64,000 nucleotides of DNA, taken from Phascolarctos cinereus. Taxonomy: Eukaryota > Chordata > Mammalia > Diprotodontia > Phascolarctidae. Location of the stretch: assembly GCF_002099425.1 (NCBI RefSeq), contig NW_018344185.1:3351001-3415000 (forward strand), written 5' to 3'. Under the pieces are notes generated by a model, which searched no databases, had not been told where the DNA came from, and saw only the letters and a list, made by a program, of their open reading frames with translations. Below are positions 33,340-44,455 of the stretch, piece after piece (position 1 is the stretch's first letter; each line of letters begins with the position of its first letter). Made by a program: the position numbers and the translations under genes.

Positions 33340-33605
33340 TTTTTTTTCCATTTTACCTTTTTGATGTAAATAGTAATTTATTTTTCCAATTGTATATAAA
33401 GACAGTTTTCAACATTTATTTTTAACAAGATTTTGAGTCCCAAATTCCCCCCCCCCCATTTCCCCTTCTCCAAGACAGCAAGCAATCTGATATAGGTTAT
33501 ACATGGGCAATCATGTAAAACTTATTTTTCACATTAGTCATGTTGTGAAAGAAGAAACAGAACAAAAGCAAAACACATGAAAAAGAAAACAAAGTGCAAA
33601 TAATA
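33340..33605 (-). mobile_element. L1 LINE, 3' UTR fragment
   Basis: Reversed L1 3' end: T-rich start, 'caagattttgagtcccaaat', 'gcaatctgatataggttata' and 'gttgtgaaagaagaaacag'. It has the same 3' UTR as the copy at 27.6 kb. Confidence 0.8.
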
Positions 33606-33639
33606 TGCTTCAATATTTAGTTGACTACCAGACTTTTTT

Positions 33640-33755
33640 TTTTTTAATGAAGATGAAGAAATTAAAACCTGGAGAGGTGAAATGACTTGCTGAGCTGGGA
33701 GGTATCAGGACTCAAATTTGAACCCAGGTCATCTGACTCTATAAATGCTTCCCCT
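33640..33755 (+). repeat. MIR-like SINE fragment
   Basis: It shows 'gatgaagaaattaaaacctg', 'tgaaatgacttgctgagc' and 'tttgaacccaggtcatctga'. Confidence 0.7.
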
Positions 33756-34426
33756 CTCTAGACCAATAGTTGCTACAGGGGAAATTATTGCTTACTCTAG
33801 GCTGGAGTAGAAGACGTCTGAGTTCCCTCTCAACTGTCTGGTCTAGGACTAACCTTTAACCACAACTTGTTCCTGTAGTGTGCACATCCAAGTGCTTCCC
33901 TTTGCTTTGTACCTATATGTTACCCTCAGGAAATCCAGAAGCTTTCTGCCAATTCATATTCTACCTGCCATCTTTGCTTAGAAAAAGGTACAACTCGTTC
34001 TCCTTTATCATCCCTGATCATCTGTCACCAGGAAGGTTTATCAGCAACTGGGAGCTTCCAGTGGCCCTCAGTTCTGTCCAGAGTTGTGAAAACTAAGAAT
34101 TTTTGACATGCAGGGTCACCAAGGCTAGTCTAAGAAGTTGTCCTGCTTTCTGCCTCCTCATAACTGCCATTGTCTAGGTGCTCCTTTGATTCTTGTCCTT
34201 GCAGGAGTTATGTGGGGTATCCCTGTGTCTGATTGCTTTTGTTTCAGAATTAATTGCAATGTTCCAGGTTCCATAAAGACACAGCAGAGGTTCCATTTAT
34301 TGTACAAGCCCTTTTCAATCCTTCTCCCCCTCCCAGTTAGTGTCATTGTCTTTCTCTTAAAGTTACTTTGTATTAATTTGTAAATATTTTGTGTTGATTT
34401 ACATGTCTACATGCTGTTTTCTGCAG
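33756..34426. other. Unassigned DNA
   Basis: No recognised element. Short frames of 62-81 codons show no domain. Confidence 0.3.
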
Positions 34427-34530
34427 TAGAATGTAAGCTTCTTAAGGGCAGAGACTGCTCAGTTTGTCTTTCTCTTTCTACCCTCAGCACAGCAGGCAAG
34501 AACTTAATACATGTCTTTTGAATTAAATTA
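34427..34530 (+). repeat. L2 LINE 3' end
   Basis: It reads 'aatgtaagcttcttaagggc', 'agagactgctcagtttgtct' and 'cctcagcacagcaggcaaga', the L2 terminus. Confidence 0.75.
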
Positions 34531-35124
34531 AATTGGATTGAACTCATTTCTAGCTAATGGTGTCCTAAATTTCTTGTTTCACAGTGAGTTACTCAGTATG
34601 CTTGTCTGAATTGCTGACATCTGCTGCCTGGCTTCCTGGATTCTGACTATTGCCTGGCTCTCACCTGTAATTCTTAGGGAAGCATCATTTAAAAAAAATC
34701 TTATTTTCACTTATGTCTTTATTTTAAATAATCTTAATCTCTGAATATCTTTCCCTGCTCCACAATCATTTCTTGTAATAAAGACAAAAAAAAAAGAAGA
34801 AAGCAGCTCAGCAAAACCAACCCATGTCTGACAATATATGCAATACTCCAGATCCATAGTCCCCCATCTATGTGAAGATGGGAGGAAAGTACTTTTTCCA
34901 GGGCTATACTTGAACATCTGGATACGTTGATGAAAAGTTTATTCCAAAGTACAGACCAACAAAGAACCCAGAGTGTCTTTTGGTCTGGCCCTTTGTTTGT
35001 GAGTTGGGTGCTTCTTGGCCCTGACTGAGAGTACTATTTATTGATCTGAATTAGGCGTATCTAGGATTGTGTCCATAAATATTTACCAACCAACTTTCTG
35101 GGGGAAAAAAGTATGCAAGACATG

Positions 35125-35398
35125 CATTTAAATTTAATCTATTTTATTAACAGGATTCAGGGTTTTTTTTTTCCCTTTCCTTTTACATTGTTGTAAATCT
35201 GCATATTGTTTTTCTGGTTCTTCATTCTGCTTTAGTTCATATAAGTCTTCCCCTGCTTCTTAGAATTCTTCGTATTTGTTGCTTCTTATGGCTCTGCAAT
35301 ATTTCATTACATTCATGTGCCACAATTTATTTAGCCATTGCCCTACCGATGGGCACCTACTTTGTTTCCAGTTCTTTGTTACCACAAAATTTGGCATC
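35125..35398 (-). mobile_element. L1 LINE, old 3' fragment
   Basis: Reversed L1: 'tagttcatataagtcttccc', 'gcaatatttcattacattca', 'catgtgccacaatttattta' and 'accgatgggcaccta'. It is more diverged than the copies at 25-28 kb. Confidence 0.75.
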
Positions 35399-36430
35399 TA
35401 GTCTTACCAGTAGTCCTAATGAGGGCTCCAAACTCTTTCCCACTCTGAGACTACCTGAAGACAGCAGATAAAACCAGGAAAAGCTGTGACCTCCGGGGCT
35501 GGCAGAGTTGATCATCTGAGAATGTAAGAGAGTAAGAGCTATCTTTTCATAGCAGAGCAGCAGGGTTGTGTGTGTATGTGAATCTCTTTTTTGTTGTCAT
35601 AAAAGAGGGTGGTCTGGCATTCCTGGGTGGTTTTCCCTCTATGTCTACATTTTCTTGTGCTGAGTGTGTTCCTTGCTAAGTCTTACATACTCTATTGTAC
35701 GTTGTTCAAAGTTTGGGGCACACAAAACACCAAAGGTTTGGATGATGATTCTATATTAAAAGGTCAGCACTGGCTTTGTCTTTTGCCACACCTTTGAGTC
35801 CTTTCCTATTCTCTAAGGGTGCTAGTGGCAGGTGTCATGGGATCTCAACATTGTTAAGTCTTTGATTTTTCAAGCCCAGCCTACCTAGACAGACTCATAA
35901 CCTATTGTTAGCCTCTAATTTTTTGCATTGCTAATCACCCCCACTACAGACTGTCCCTTGGTCCTAGAACCCTTGTGTGGCTGCATCTTCTAGCTCCAGT
36001 CTTGACCCCTGGCCAGAGGAGCTTTCATGCTTACTGATATACATTTCTCCCAATCCTGACTTTCTTAACTGAGTTTTCTCCCAGAAAACTAATGGTAGGT
36101 GGAGAACACTGAATATAAGAGTCAGCCTGGTAAAATTGCAGAGAGGATTATTGATGTGCTGAGCAGTCAGAATCATGCTCCATGATCAGTAGTTTGAGGT
36201 CCTGGTGTTATATAATGACCTTGAAATATGAGAGCAACATGCTGTGGGGTAACCCAGCAACAGTGTCACAACATTAATATCTGTTAATAAACATTTCCAG
36301 CCAGTGAGAGAGTCTCATTTATTGCTGGTTATTATTATGGCAGGATTTCAACCATGGTCTTCTACTGGTAATAATGGCACTCCATGCAAATATCTCTCCA
36401 TTGCCCTTTGGATCATTCACAATTTTTATT
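35399..36430. other. Unassigned DNA
   Basis: About 1 kb with no gene and no named repeat. Confidence 0.3.
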
Positions 36431-36680
36431 CTTCTTTGATGGAGAGGAATGGTGATTAGAGTGTTGAACCAGGCATCGGAAAGACTTTGCTTCATATCTC
36501 ACTTCTGACACTTTCTTTGGGACCTTGGATCATCCATTTAATCTTTCTGACCTCAGGGATGATAATAGCCAAAGTACCCTCCTTACATAATATGAGACTT
36601 AAATGAGGTAATGTGGGTAGAATGTCATAAAATTTAAAGTACTACAAATGACAGTTACTATTATTATTTGATTCATAGGC
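36431..36680 (+). repeat. MIR, nearly full length
   Basis: 'atggtgattagagtgttgaa', 'tttgcttcatatctcacttc', 'gggaccttggatcatccatt' and 'acttaaatgaggtaatgtgg' appear in MIR order. Confidence 0.8.
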
Positions 36681-36941
36681 ATAATGTGTTATCATGAGAA
36701 CACTGGCATTAAAAAGGGAGTTTCTATGTTGGGGAAGTGTGATTCAACTTCCCATTTACAATCATACAGCCCTCCTGTTCTCACAAAACAAGAGGGAATG
36801 GAGGGCCCATAAGGTAAAGGAGAGTTTGGGAAAATTTACAGCAAAGTAGAAAAAATTAAACTTACTTTCATACCCCCCTTCAACTGGTTTTGAAATATAC
36901 ACAATTCCATTTTTAACATATTGGAGGAGAAAATAGCATTT

Positions 36942-37563
36942 GTTGTTATTTGTCCTTCATTCTTGAAGACATCAAGGATTGTTGCCATGACATGCAAGTG
37001 AATTGGATTTAAGTGAGGGAGAGCTGTGCAAAGTCCCCAGCCTCACTTTCTCCTCTGGAGCCATCTGAGTCCACTGAGATATAGATCAGGGTGACTGGAG
37101 ATGGCCAGAGATGCAGTAGCAGACCTTGGCCTTTTTAAGCTAAGGTCTTTAATAGGTCTCAGTTGGACTGAGGCAACATTCACTGAGTGATTAAGGCTAG
37201 GTAAGAAATGAAGCAGAGAATGGCTGCTTTACCTAGTTAAAAACAAGAACAACAACAACAACAACAACAACAACAATCTGGGAGGGGAAGAACCTCAGGG
37301 TTTCTGGACAAAACAGAAACAACTACTATTTACATTGACTTTGAGCTAATCAGGCCCAGACAATGACCAAGTGAACCTTTGCCTGAGACTCATTGTTGGC
37401 CAATCGATGAGGGCCAGAGTGAATTGGGTTTAAGGTGTAGTCCTTAAAAGAAAAAAGGTCCCAGTGATCAAAATTTATATTCCTTTGGGCAAACAGGTAA
37501 GGGTATGATACTCTATGTGAACAGAGGAAAGAGAAAGAAAGGAAGAAAGGAAGGAAGAAAGAA

Positions 37564-37632
<69 letters not shown>

Positions 37633-37664
37633 GTGTTGTCCAATTGGCCAATCCCAGTTGGGTC
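36942..37664 (+). mobile_element. Marsupial dispersed repeat with long flanking duplication
   Basis: The block contains 'gccatgacatgcaagtgaat', 'gtccccagcctcactttctc', 'accttggcctttttaagcta' and 'gtctcagttggactgaggca', which I recognise as part of a widespread marsupial repeat, though I cannot fix its family name. An internal (CAA)n run (37247-37276) and a terminal (GA)n run belong to the same block. Near-identical sequences of about 33-36 bp flank it (36906-36941 and 37665-37706). Confidence 0.5.
37566..37630 (+). repeat. (GA)n microsatellite
   Basis: Uninterrupted GA run of about 65 bp, preceded by a GAAG-rich tract. Confidence 0.97.
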
Positions 37665-38039
37665 TCCATTTTTAATATATTAGAGGAGAAAATAACACTA
37701 GCATTTAAAATTTCCTGGAATACCAAGATTCTGTGGAATACAATTTAGTAAATGCTGATCTAGTTGAATCCCTTAATTTTATAGGCAACTGCGCCCCAGA
37801 AAGAAGAAATGACTTGCTTAACATGATGCTATTATTTAGTGGCAGAATCCCAAATAGATTCCAGCTATCTTTGCCAGATAGTGCAAATGAATGACTGGCC
37901 AGCCATGATTTTTTTCAACCAAGTTTATTTGCCACCAAACTAACTTAACACAGGACATGTCAAGAGGTCTCCTATCATTTTTGGTTCAAATGCTCCTTCC
38001 ACTCTACATCATGATGCAGGCTAACTGTTTGGGGAGGAT

Positions 38040-38800
38040 GAAAGAAGGACCCTTTCCCTACCTCAAGCCTTGGAATTGCGGGGAGGGTAATTCTTTATGA
38101 TTCTTGAACTCAAGTACTACTCCCACAATCTGTGCCCGGCATGTTTTGCACTGGTTTTTCTCCTAGAAGAGCATCTTTATTGGATCCATCAGTAAATTCA
38201 GCTGTGGGATAACCACTTCAAACAAGAACACATCACCACCCTCTGTGGAGGGTGAATGCTGTGAAGTGAAAGGAAATAACCTACAATTTTCTAGATGTGG
38301 GATGGTGTGGGGGTGGGGAGAGAAGGCTTTCACTTTTATTCAATTATTGTTTCAGCTGCTGTCTATATTACTTATAAAATTCAGCTCACATTCCTCACCT
38401 CCCTGAGCTCTTCATTGACAAAAAAATCCCATTGCCATTAGCCGACTGAGGGACTGGTTTCTACTGACAATGATATTTGATGTCCAAAAGCAGAGTGAGG
38501 GGATGCCAAGATCTCTTACTCTGCATTAATCTCTTCATTATTTCTAACATAGATATTCATAATGTCATTGCAGATTTAATAGATGATAATGGTAATACAA
38601 TTCTAGTGTATTAGGTGCAATCTTGGTCAACGAGTCTAAACTTTTAATATAAAACAGATATATCATACATGGAGGGTAAATGAGCCCGAACGAGGCACCT
38701 CACAATGGGCATCACAATGGCTCTGCCGTCACAATGGTAAAATGGACTTTTCATTACCCTGTGTGATTGGCATCTTTTTGTGTCCATTCATGGCTGAAAA
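38040..38800. promoter_or_regulatory. Candidate conserved non-coding element F (SOX-type triplet)
   Basis: Repeat-free block of about 760 bp. The word TCACAATGG occurs exactly three times at 38700-38708, 38712-38720 and 38729-38737. ACAATGG matches the SOX core class (WWCAAWG). An ATTGTTT site (38343-38350 area), a TAATAGATGATAATGGTAAT stretch near 38577 and CpGs (agcccgaacgagg) are also present. Enhancer function is inferred. Confidence 0.45.
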
Positions 38801-39959
38801 ATCTAGTGTAAAAAAAAAAAAGAACAAGCATGAGACAGAGAATGCTGAGAATTTCTCCCAGTGAGGCAGTGGAGAGTTTATAGATTATAGATGTTGAGAC
38901 ACTAAGTCAATCATTTCAGAAGAGATAGAACAATGTACAAAAAAAATACCCCTTGCTGTTAGATTATATATTTCCATTTAAGATCTTTTTATTAGCAGTT
39001 TTTAATTTGCATTTTCCCAATATCCCTGGGGAAATTGAGGAAAAGAGATATTAGCTGAAGTATTGAAAGTTACATAATGACTCAATGCCAGGACTCAATG
39101 CCAGAACTAGAACTCAAGCCTCCTGACTTTTAATCTAAGGATCTGCTTGTTTCATTCTTGTCATTCACTCAATTTTAATAATCTCAACTGGTCACTGGTT
39201 GACCAAGAAACATTCTCAAGTTTTGTGATGCCAGAAGTACTAGGTCCCCTACTATGTCCAGGGGGTCACTCTTTTCTTTTACCTGCTAAGCCCCAGAAGA
39301 ATTTGGCTCGCTTGTGCCTCCTACTGTTTTCTAGTTGCTACCAGCTCACCTTTCTGAGCTAGATAAGCAAACATCCAGGTGCATCTGAAGAAGGCAAAGG
39401 TATTTTTTCTCTCCCCTCATCCAACTCCTCAGAAATGGCATATCATCCTTCTTTTAGGTATTTCGAAGAGTTTAATATTAAGTACTAAAGAGAAATACAT
39501 AATAGCATATTGTACATTTGTGAAAATGGTCTGTGTTTCAGAAAGAGCAAATGAATATTTGACTTACCAAGAATTTTCAGCCAGTTCCACCTCTCCTCAT
39601 GTTATCCCAATAAAGAGAACTTCCTGAAAGATTTGTTGACACCCAGTTCAATGCTTTTTGCCACTATACAATGTTATGCATCCTATGTTACAATAGGAAA
39701 CAAAAGTGAAACATTTTATGTAGATCTTTTTAGTCAATCTGAACTTTTCATACACATTTGCAGGAAACTAGACCCAGCTCTTTTTAGATCCCTTTTTCTT
39801 CTGTCTGGCTGACCTTCTACTACTTTTTTTCATCTTATTTCTAAGGTTCAGCTGTCCCACTGTTTGGATCAGACAGTTCAGTTCTTGGTAACCAGCCACA
39901 ACAAAAGTTTAGGTGTCTTCTTGGTGAGTAGCCAATGGCAAAAGTTTAGGTCTGCTTAA
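38801..39959. other. Unassigned DNA
   Basis: No gene. An A-run sits near 38810-38821 and a faint SINE trace near 39040-39125. Otherwise featureless up to the L1. Confidence 0.3.
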
Positions 39960-39960
39960 A

Positions 39961-39971
39961 ATATATTCTCC
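39961..39971 (+). repeat. Left target-site duplication of L1
   Basis: ATATATTCTCC, repeated perfectly at 47044-47054 after the L1 3' end. Confidence 0.85.
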
Positions 39972-41130
39972 TGGCAGAGCCAAGATGGCAGATTAGGGGC
40001 TACCACTCCGCTGAATTCTCCAAACATTCTCTTCCAAACAACTTTAAAATAATGTCTCAAATCAAATTTTGGAGCAGTAGAGCCAACAAAAAGTTGAGGT
40101 GAGATATTTTTCTGGCCTAAGAAAACAAGGTCAGCATGAGAAGTCTACAACAATAGAGTGGAGGTCTGGGGTTCTAGCAGCAGCAGCAGCAGCAGCTTTG
40201 GGAGCTCTCAGTCCAGAGGTGGTAAGGGGGTCAGGCAACTGCTCAAAAAAGAGATTACAGGGGACTGACCCTTTGTTTGCTCTGGATACAGATGGTATTG
40301 ATTAACAACTCTATTGTCCATCCATAGTTCTGGATCACAGTTCTGATGCAGTTGCAGTTCCAGAGTAGAAGGGAGCAGCAGGGATTAGGCACAAGGAATC
40401 AGGATTCCTGGTCACGATACCAAAGCAGAGAGGATTGCTAGAATGTGCAACAGCATGTGCTAGGGAATCAGAGACCAAGTAAAGACAAGGAGACCATTGG
40501 CTACACCTCTTCTAGGATTACACTACTTTGGAAACTTAGAAAAACTTGCAAGGCCCCAGAACTAGCTCTGAAAACAGCAGCATGAAAAAGCCTAAAGCTT
40601 GGGACAATGCCTCCCCACTCTCAGGTGAGCACAGTCCAACTTTAGCGTAAAGTTCAAAATCAAGAAATAGGCTGGAAAAATGAACAAACAACAAGCAACA
40701 ATAACAACAACAACAACAACAACAAAAGAATTTGACCACAAAAAACTGTTACAAGGGCCGGGAAGACCAAGAAATAAACTCAGAAGGAGACAACAATGCC
40801 CAAACAGCTACAAAAAAGTCTCAAAAAAATGCTAATTAGAATCAAGCCCAACAAGAATTGCTGGAAGAATTGAAGAAATGAGTGGTAGAGGGAAAATTGG
40901 GAAAGGAAATGGGGGTGATGCAAGAAAATTATGAAAAGAGAATAAACTATTAGTAGAAGAGGAACAAAAATACAGAAGAAAATAACACTTTAAAAATCAG
41001 AATTGGCCAAATGGTAAAAAAGGCACAAAAATCCACTGAAGACAATAATTCCTTAAAAAGCTGAATGGGCCAAATAGAAAAAAGATATGCAAAAATTCAC
41101 TGAAGAAAAGAACTCCTTAAAAAGCAGAAT

Positions 41131-44051
41131 GGGGGGGCGGAGCCAAGATGGCAGAGTGAGAGCAGTGACTTGCTTGAGCTCTCCCCCAACCCCCTCCAAA
41201 TACTCATAAAAAATGGCTCTAAACAAATTCTGAAGCAGCAGAACCCACAAAAAGACAGAGTGAAACAAATTTCCAGCCAAGACAACCTGGATGATTGATC
41301 AGAAAGGTGTATCGCGAAGGCTGGGAGTGGAGGGTGCAGGCTGCAGCAAATCTGGAGCAGGCCTCAGAGGACTGAATCGGGGGCAGCTGTGGAGGTTTCA
41401 AGACTCCTCAATCCACCAATGCCAAAGACAACTGAGAAGGTCAGTGGGAAAAGTCTGTTTCTGTCTTTGCTGAGAAAGGAAGGTGGGGTCTCAGCTCCAT
41501 TCCCCAAGAGCATGGCCCTGGCAGGAGGGGGCAGCTGCTTTCTGAGCTTCTAGCTCACAGACTGAGAGGGAATGTAGTGGCTGATCAGAGAGGGATTGCA
41601 AGGATCTCTTTGCCAGTGCTGAGGCTGGAATCTCTTGTTTTGCCTGTGTTTGGATCTGGGTCACAGTTCTGGGTGGCAGTGCTGGGGTGAGGAGGAGCGC
41701 TACTGAGATGGAGCTTGTGGTGGCTGTGGAGAGGAATGCCTCCTCACAGTTACAGAACAGAAAGGAATACTTATGGTCACAGGCCAGGAAAGGAGTAAAC
41801 ACCTCGCCCCTTATCATACCACCTTGGAAGAACTGAAAATTTACAGGGCCCTACAAGTATCTGTGAAAACAGCTGTACAAACCTCCAAAGCTTGGGACAA
41901 TACATTCTCCACATTGGAAGCAGACTCTTACCTTAACAGAGTGTTTAAAACTCAAGTAATTGGCCGGGATCATGAGCAAGCAGCTCAAAAACGGTCAGAC
42001 TGTATTATCTTACTTTGGTGACAAAGAAGATCAAAATATACAACCAGAAGAAGACAACAAAGTCAAAGCTCCTACATCCAAAGCCTCCAAGAAAAATATG
42101 AATCAGTCCCAGGCCTTGGAAGAGCTCAAAAGGGATTTTGAGAAGCAAGTAAGGGAAGTAGAGGAAAAACTGGGAAGAGAAATGAGAGTGATGCAAGAAA
42201 ATCATGAAAAGCAAGTCAACAGCTTGCTAAAGGAGACCCAAAAAAATACTGAAGAAAATAACATAGCCTAAAATACCTTAACCCAAATGTCAAAAGAGGT
42301 CCAAAAAGCCAATGAGGAGAAAAATGCCCTAAAAAGAAAAATTGGCCAAATGGAAAAGGAAGTCCAAAAGCTTACTGAAGAAAATACTTCCTTAAAAATT
42401 AGAATAGAGCAATTGGAAGGTAGTGACTTTATGAGAAATCAAGACACTGTAAAACAAATCCAAAAGAATGAAAAATTAGAAAACAATGTGAAATATCTCA
42501 TTGGAAAAACAACTGACCTGGAAAATAGATCCAGGAGAGAGAATTTAAAAATTATTGGACTATCTGAAAGCCATGATCAAAAAAAGAGCCTAGACATCAT
42601 CTTTCAAGAAATTATCAAGGAAAACTGCCCTGATATATTAGAACCAGAGGGCAAAATAGAAATTGAAAGAATCCACAGATCTCCTCCTGAAAGAGATCCA
42701 CAAAGGAAAACTCCTAGGAATATTGTAGCCAAATTCCAGAGTTCCCAGGTCAAGGAGAAAATATTACAAGCTGCCAGAAAGAAACAATTTAAGTATGGTG
42801 TTAACACAATCAGGATAACACAAGATTTAGCAGCTTCTACATTAAAGGACCACAGGGCATGGAATATAATATTCCGGAGGGCAAAGGAGATAGGATTACA
42901 ACCAAGAATCACCTACCCAGCAAAACTGAGTATAATCTTTCAGGGGAAAAAATGGTATTCAGTGAAATAGAGGACTTTCAAGCATTCCTGATGAAAAGAC
43001 CAGAGCTGAATAGAAAATTTGACTTTCAAATACAGGACTCAAGTGGAACATGAAGAGGTAAACAGGAAAGAGAAATCATAAAAGGCTTATTAAGATCGAA
43101 CTGTTTACATTCCTGCATGGAAAGATGATATTTATAACTCATGAGACCTTTGTCAGTATTAGGGTAGTTGGAGGAAAAAAATTATATGTATGTATGTATA
43201 TATAGATAGATAGATAGAGGGCACAAGGTGAGTTGAAGATTAAGGGGTCTTATCTGGAGAATAAAATTAAGGGATGAGGGAGGATTATATTCAGAGAAGA
43301 AGAAAGGGAGAGGTAGAATGGGGTAAATTATCTCACAAAAAAAAAAAACAGAAAAGAAAATGCTGTTACAGTGGAGGGAAAATGGGAAGAGGGAATGAGT
43401 GAATCTTATTTTCATAGGATTTGGCTTAAGGAGGGAATAATATACACATTCAATTGGATATGGAAATCTGTCTTACCCTACAGGAAAATAGGGGGAGAAG
43501 GGGACAAGAGAGCAGGGGGATGATAGAGAGGAGGGCAGATTGGGAAAGGGTATAATTAGAAGTAAATGCTTCTGAGAAGGGAGAGAGTCAAAAGAAAGAA
43601 TGGAATAAATGGGAGGGCAGGATAGGATTAAGGGAAATAAAGTTAGTTTTTCACAACATGTCTACTATGGCAGTGTTTTGCATAACTGCACATGTACAAC
43701 CTATATTGAGTTGCTTGCCTTTTCAATGAGGGTGAGTGGGGAGGGAGGAAGAAAGAAAATCTGAAACCTAAAGTTTTAAAAACATATGTTTAAAAAAATG
43801 TTTTCACATGCTACTGGGAAGTGAGAAATACAGGAAATGGGGTATGGAAGTCTATCCTGCCCTACAGGAAAATAGAAGAGGAAAGGAATAAGAGAAGGGG
43901 GGGGGAGAGACAGAAGGGAGGGCAGATAGGGGAAAGGGTATTCAGAATGTATGCCATCTTGGGGTGGGGGGAGGGGTGAGATGGGGTGAAAATTTGGAAC
44001 TCAAAAACTTGTGGAAGTGAATATTGAAAACTAAAAATAAATAAATTTATA
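41131..44051 (+). mobile_element. HAL1 (ORF1-only L1 derivative), nearly complete, copy 1
   Basis: It begins with gggggggcggagccaagatg, has an L1-type 5' UTR of about 840 bp, one ORF1 and then 3' UTR sequence, with no trace of endonuclease or reverse transcriptase. At about 2.92 kb it fits the half-L1 group. The flanks TTAAAAAGCAGAAT (41117-41130) and its counterpart at 44052-44068 show insertion into ORF1 of the older L1. The 3' part repeats an internal block (see findings). A (GATA)n sits at 43203-43218. Confidence 0.92.
41972..43053 (+). pseudogene. HAL1 ORF1 protein (L1 ORF1p-like), broken
   Basis: The start ATG at 41972 gives MSKQLKNGQTVL, the same start as in copy 2. Residues about 45-160 are a long charged coiled coil with EKEVQKLTEEN-type heptads. 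A central RRM-like part (DLENRSRRENLKIIGL) and the C-terminal part (IHRSPPERDP, TYPAKLSIIFQGKKW) follow, as in L1 ORF1p, an RNA-binding trimer. An in-frame TAA at 42269-42271 splits it. A one-base loss near 42955 moves the last 30 residues (SEIEDFQAFLMKRPELNRKF...) into another frame. The expected full length is about 360 residues. Confidence 0.9.
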
Positions 44052-44121
44052 TTAAAAAAAAGCAGAATAGGTCAAATGGAAAAAAGGTATAAAATCTCAC
44101 TGAAAAAAGTAATTCCTTAAA

Positions 44122-44455
44122 ATAAATAGTAGTTCTAAAGACTATAAAATGAAATAGACCTTTTTCTAGGAGAGAGGCAGGACTCCAGAGGGCAGAATTT
44201 TGCATACATTTTCAGATATTGTTGTTATATTAGTTTATTTATATAGTTGATGCTTAATAGTTTTTCTTTATTACAATTGTGAATGTGTGCGAAGTATGCT
44301 GTGTTTTGGGGAAGAGAGGGAATATTTCAGAAATGGCAGTGAAAAAAATGGAAACGTTTGATTTATTTATTTATTCTTATTTTTTGAAACCTAGTTCATC
44401 CCCTGATCTGAGTTATTAAATGGAGAATAAAAATATGTTCTCCCATCTCCCCACC
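44122..44455 (+). repeat. Unidentified insert in L1 ORF1
   Basis: About 330 bp that do not fit ORF1 interrupt it. Similar text (aaaagtaattccttaaaat / agaaaatgattccttgaaaa) lies on both sides, either as a target duplication or as two ORF1 heptads. It includes 'ggcaggactccagagggcag' and ends A/C-rich. I cannot assign it to a family. Confidence 0.5.

Noticed and set aside
37350-37726. Serine-leucine repeat frames
   Set aside because: Translation of the (GA)n microsatellite.
42604-42912. 102-codon minus-strand frame in HAL1 copy 1 (and its counterpart at 60695-61003)
   Set aside because: It is the antisense shadow of ORF1 and recurs only because the two HAL1 copies are similar.
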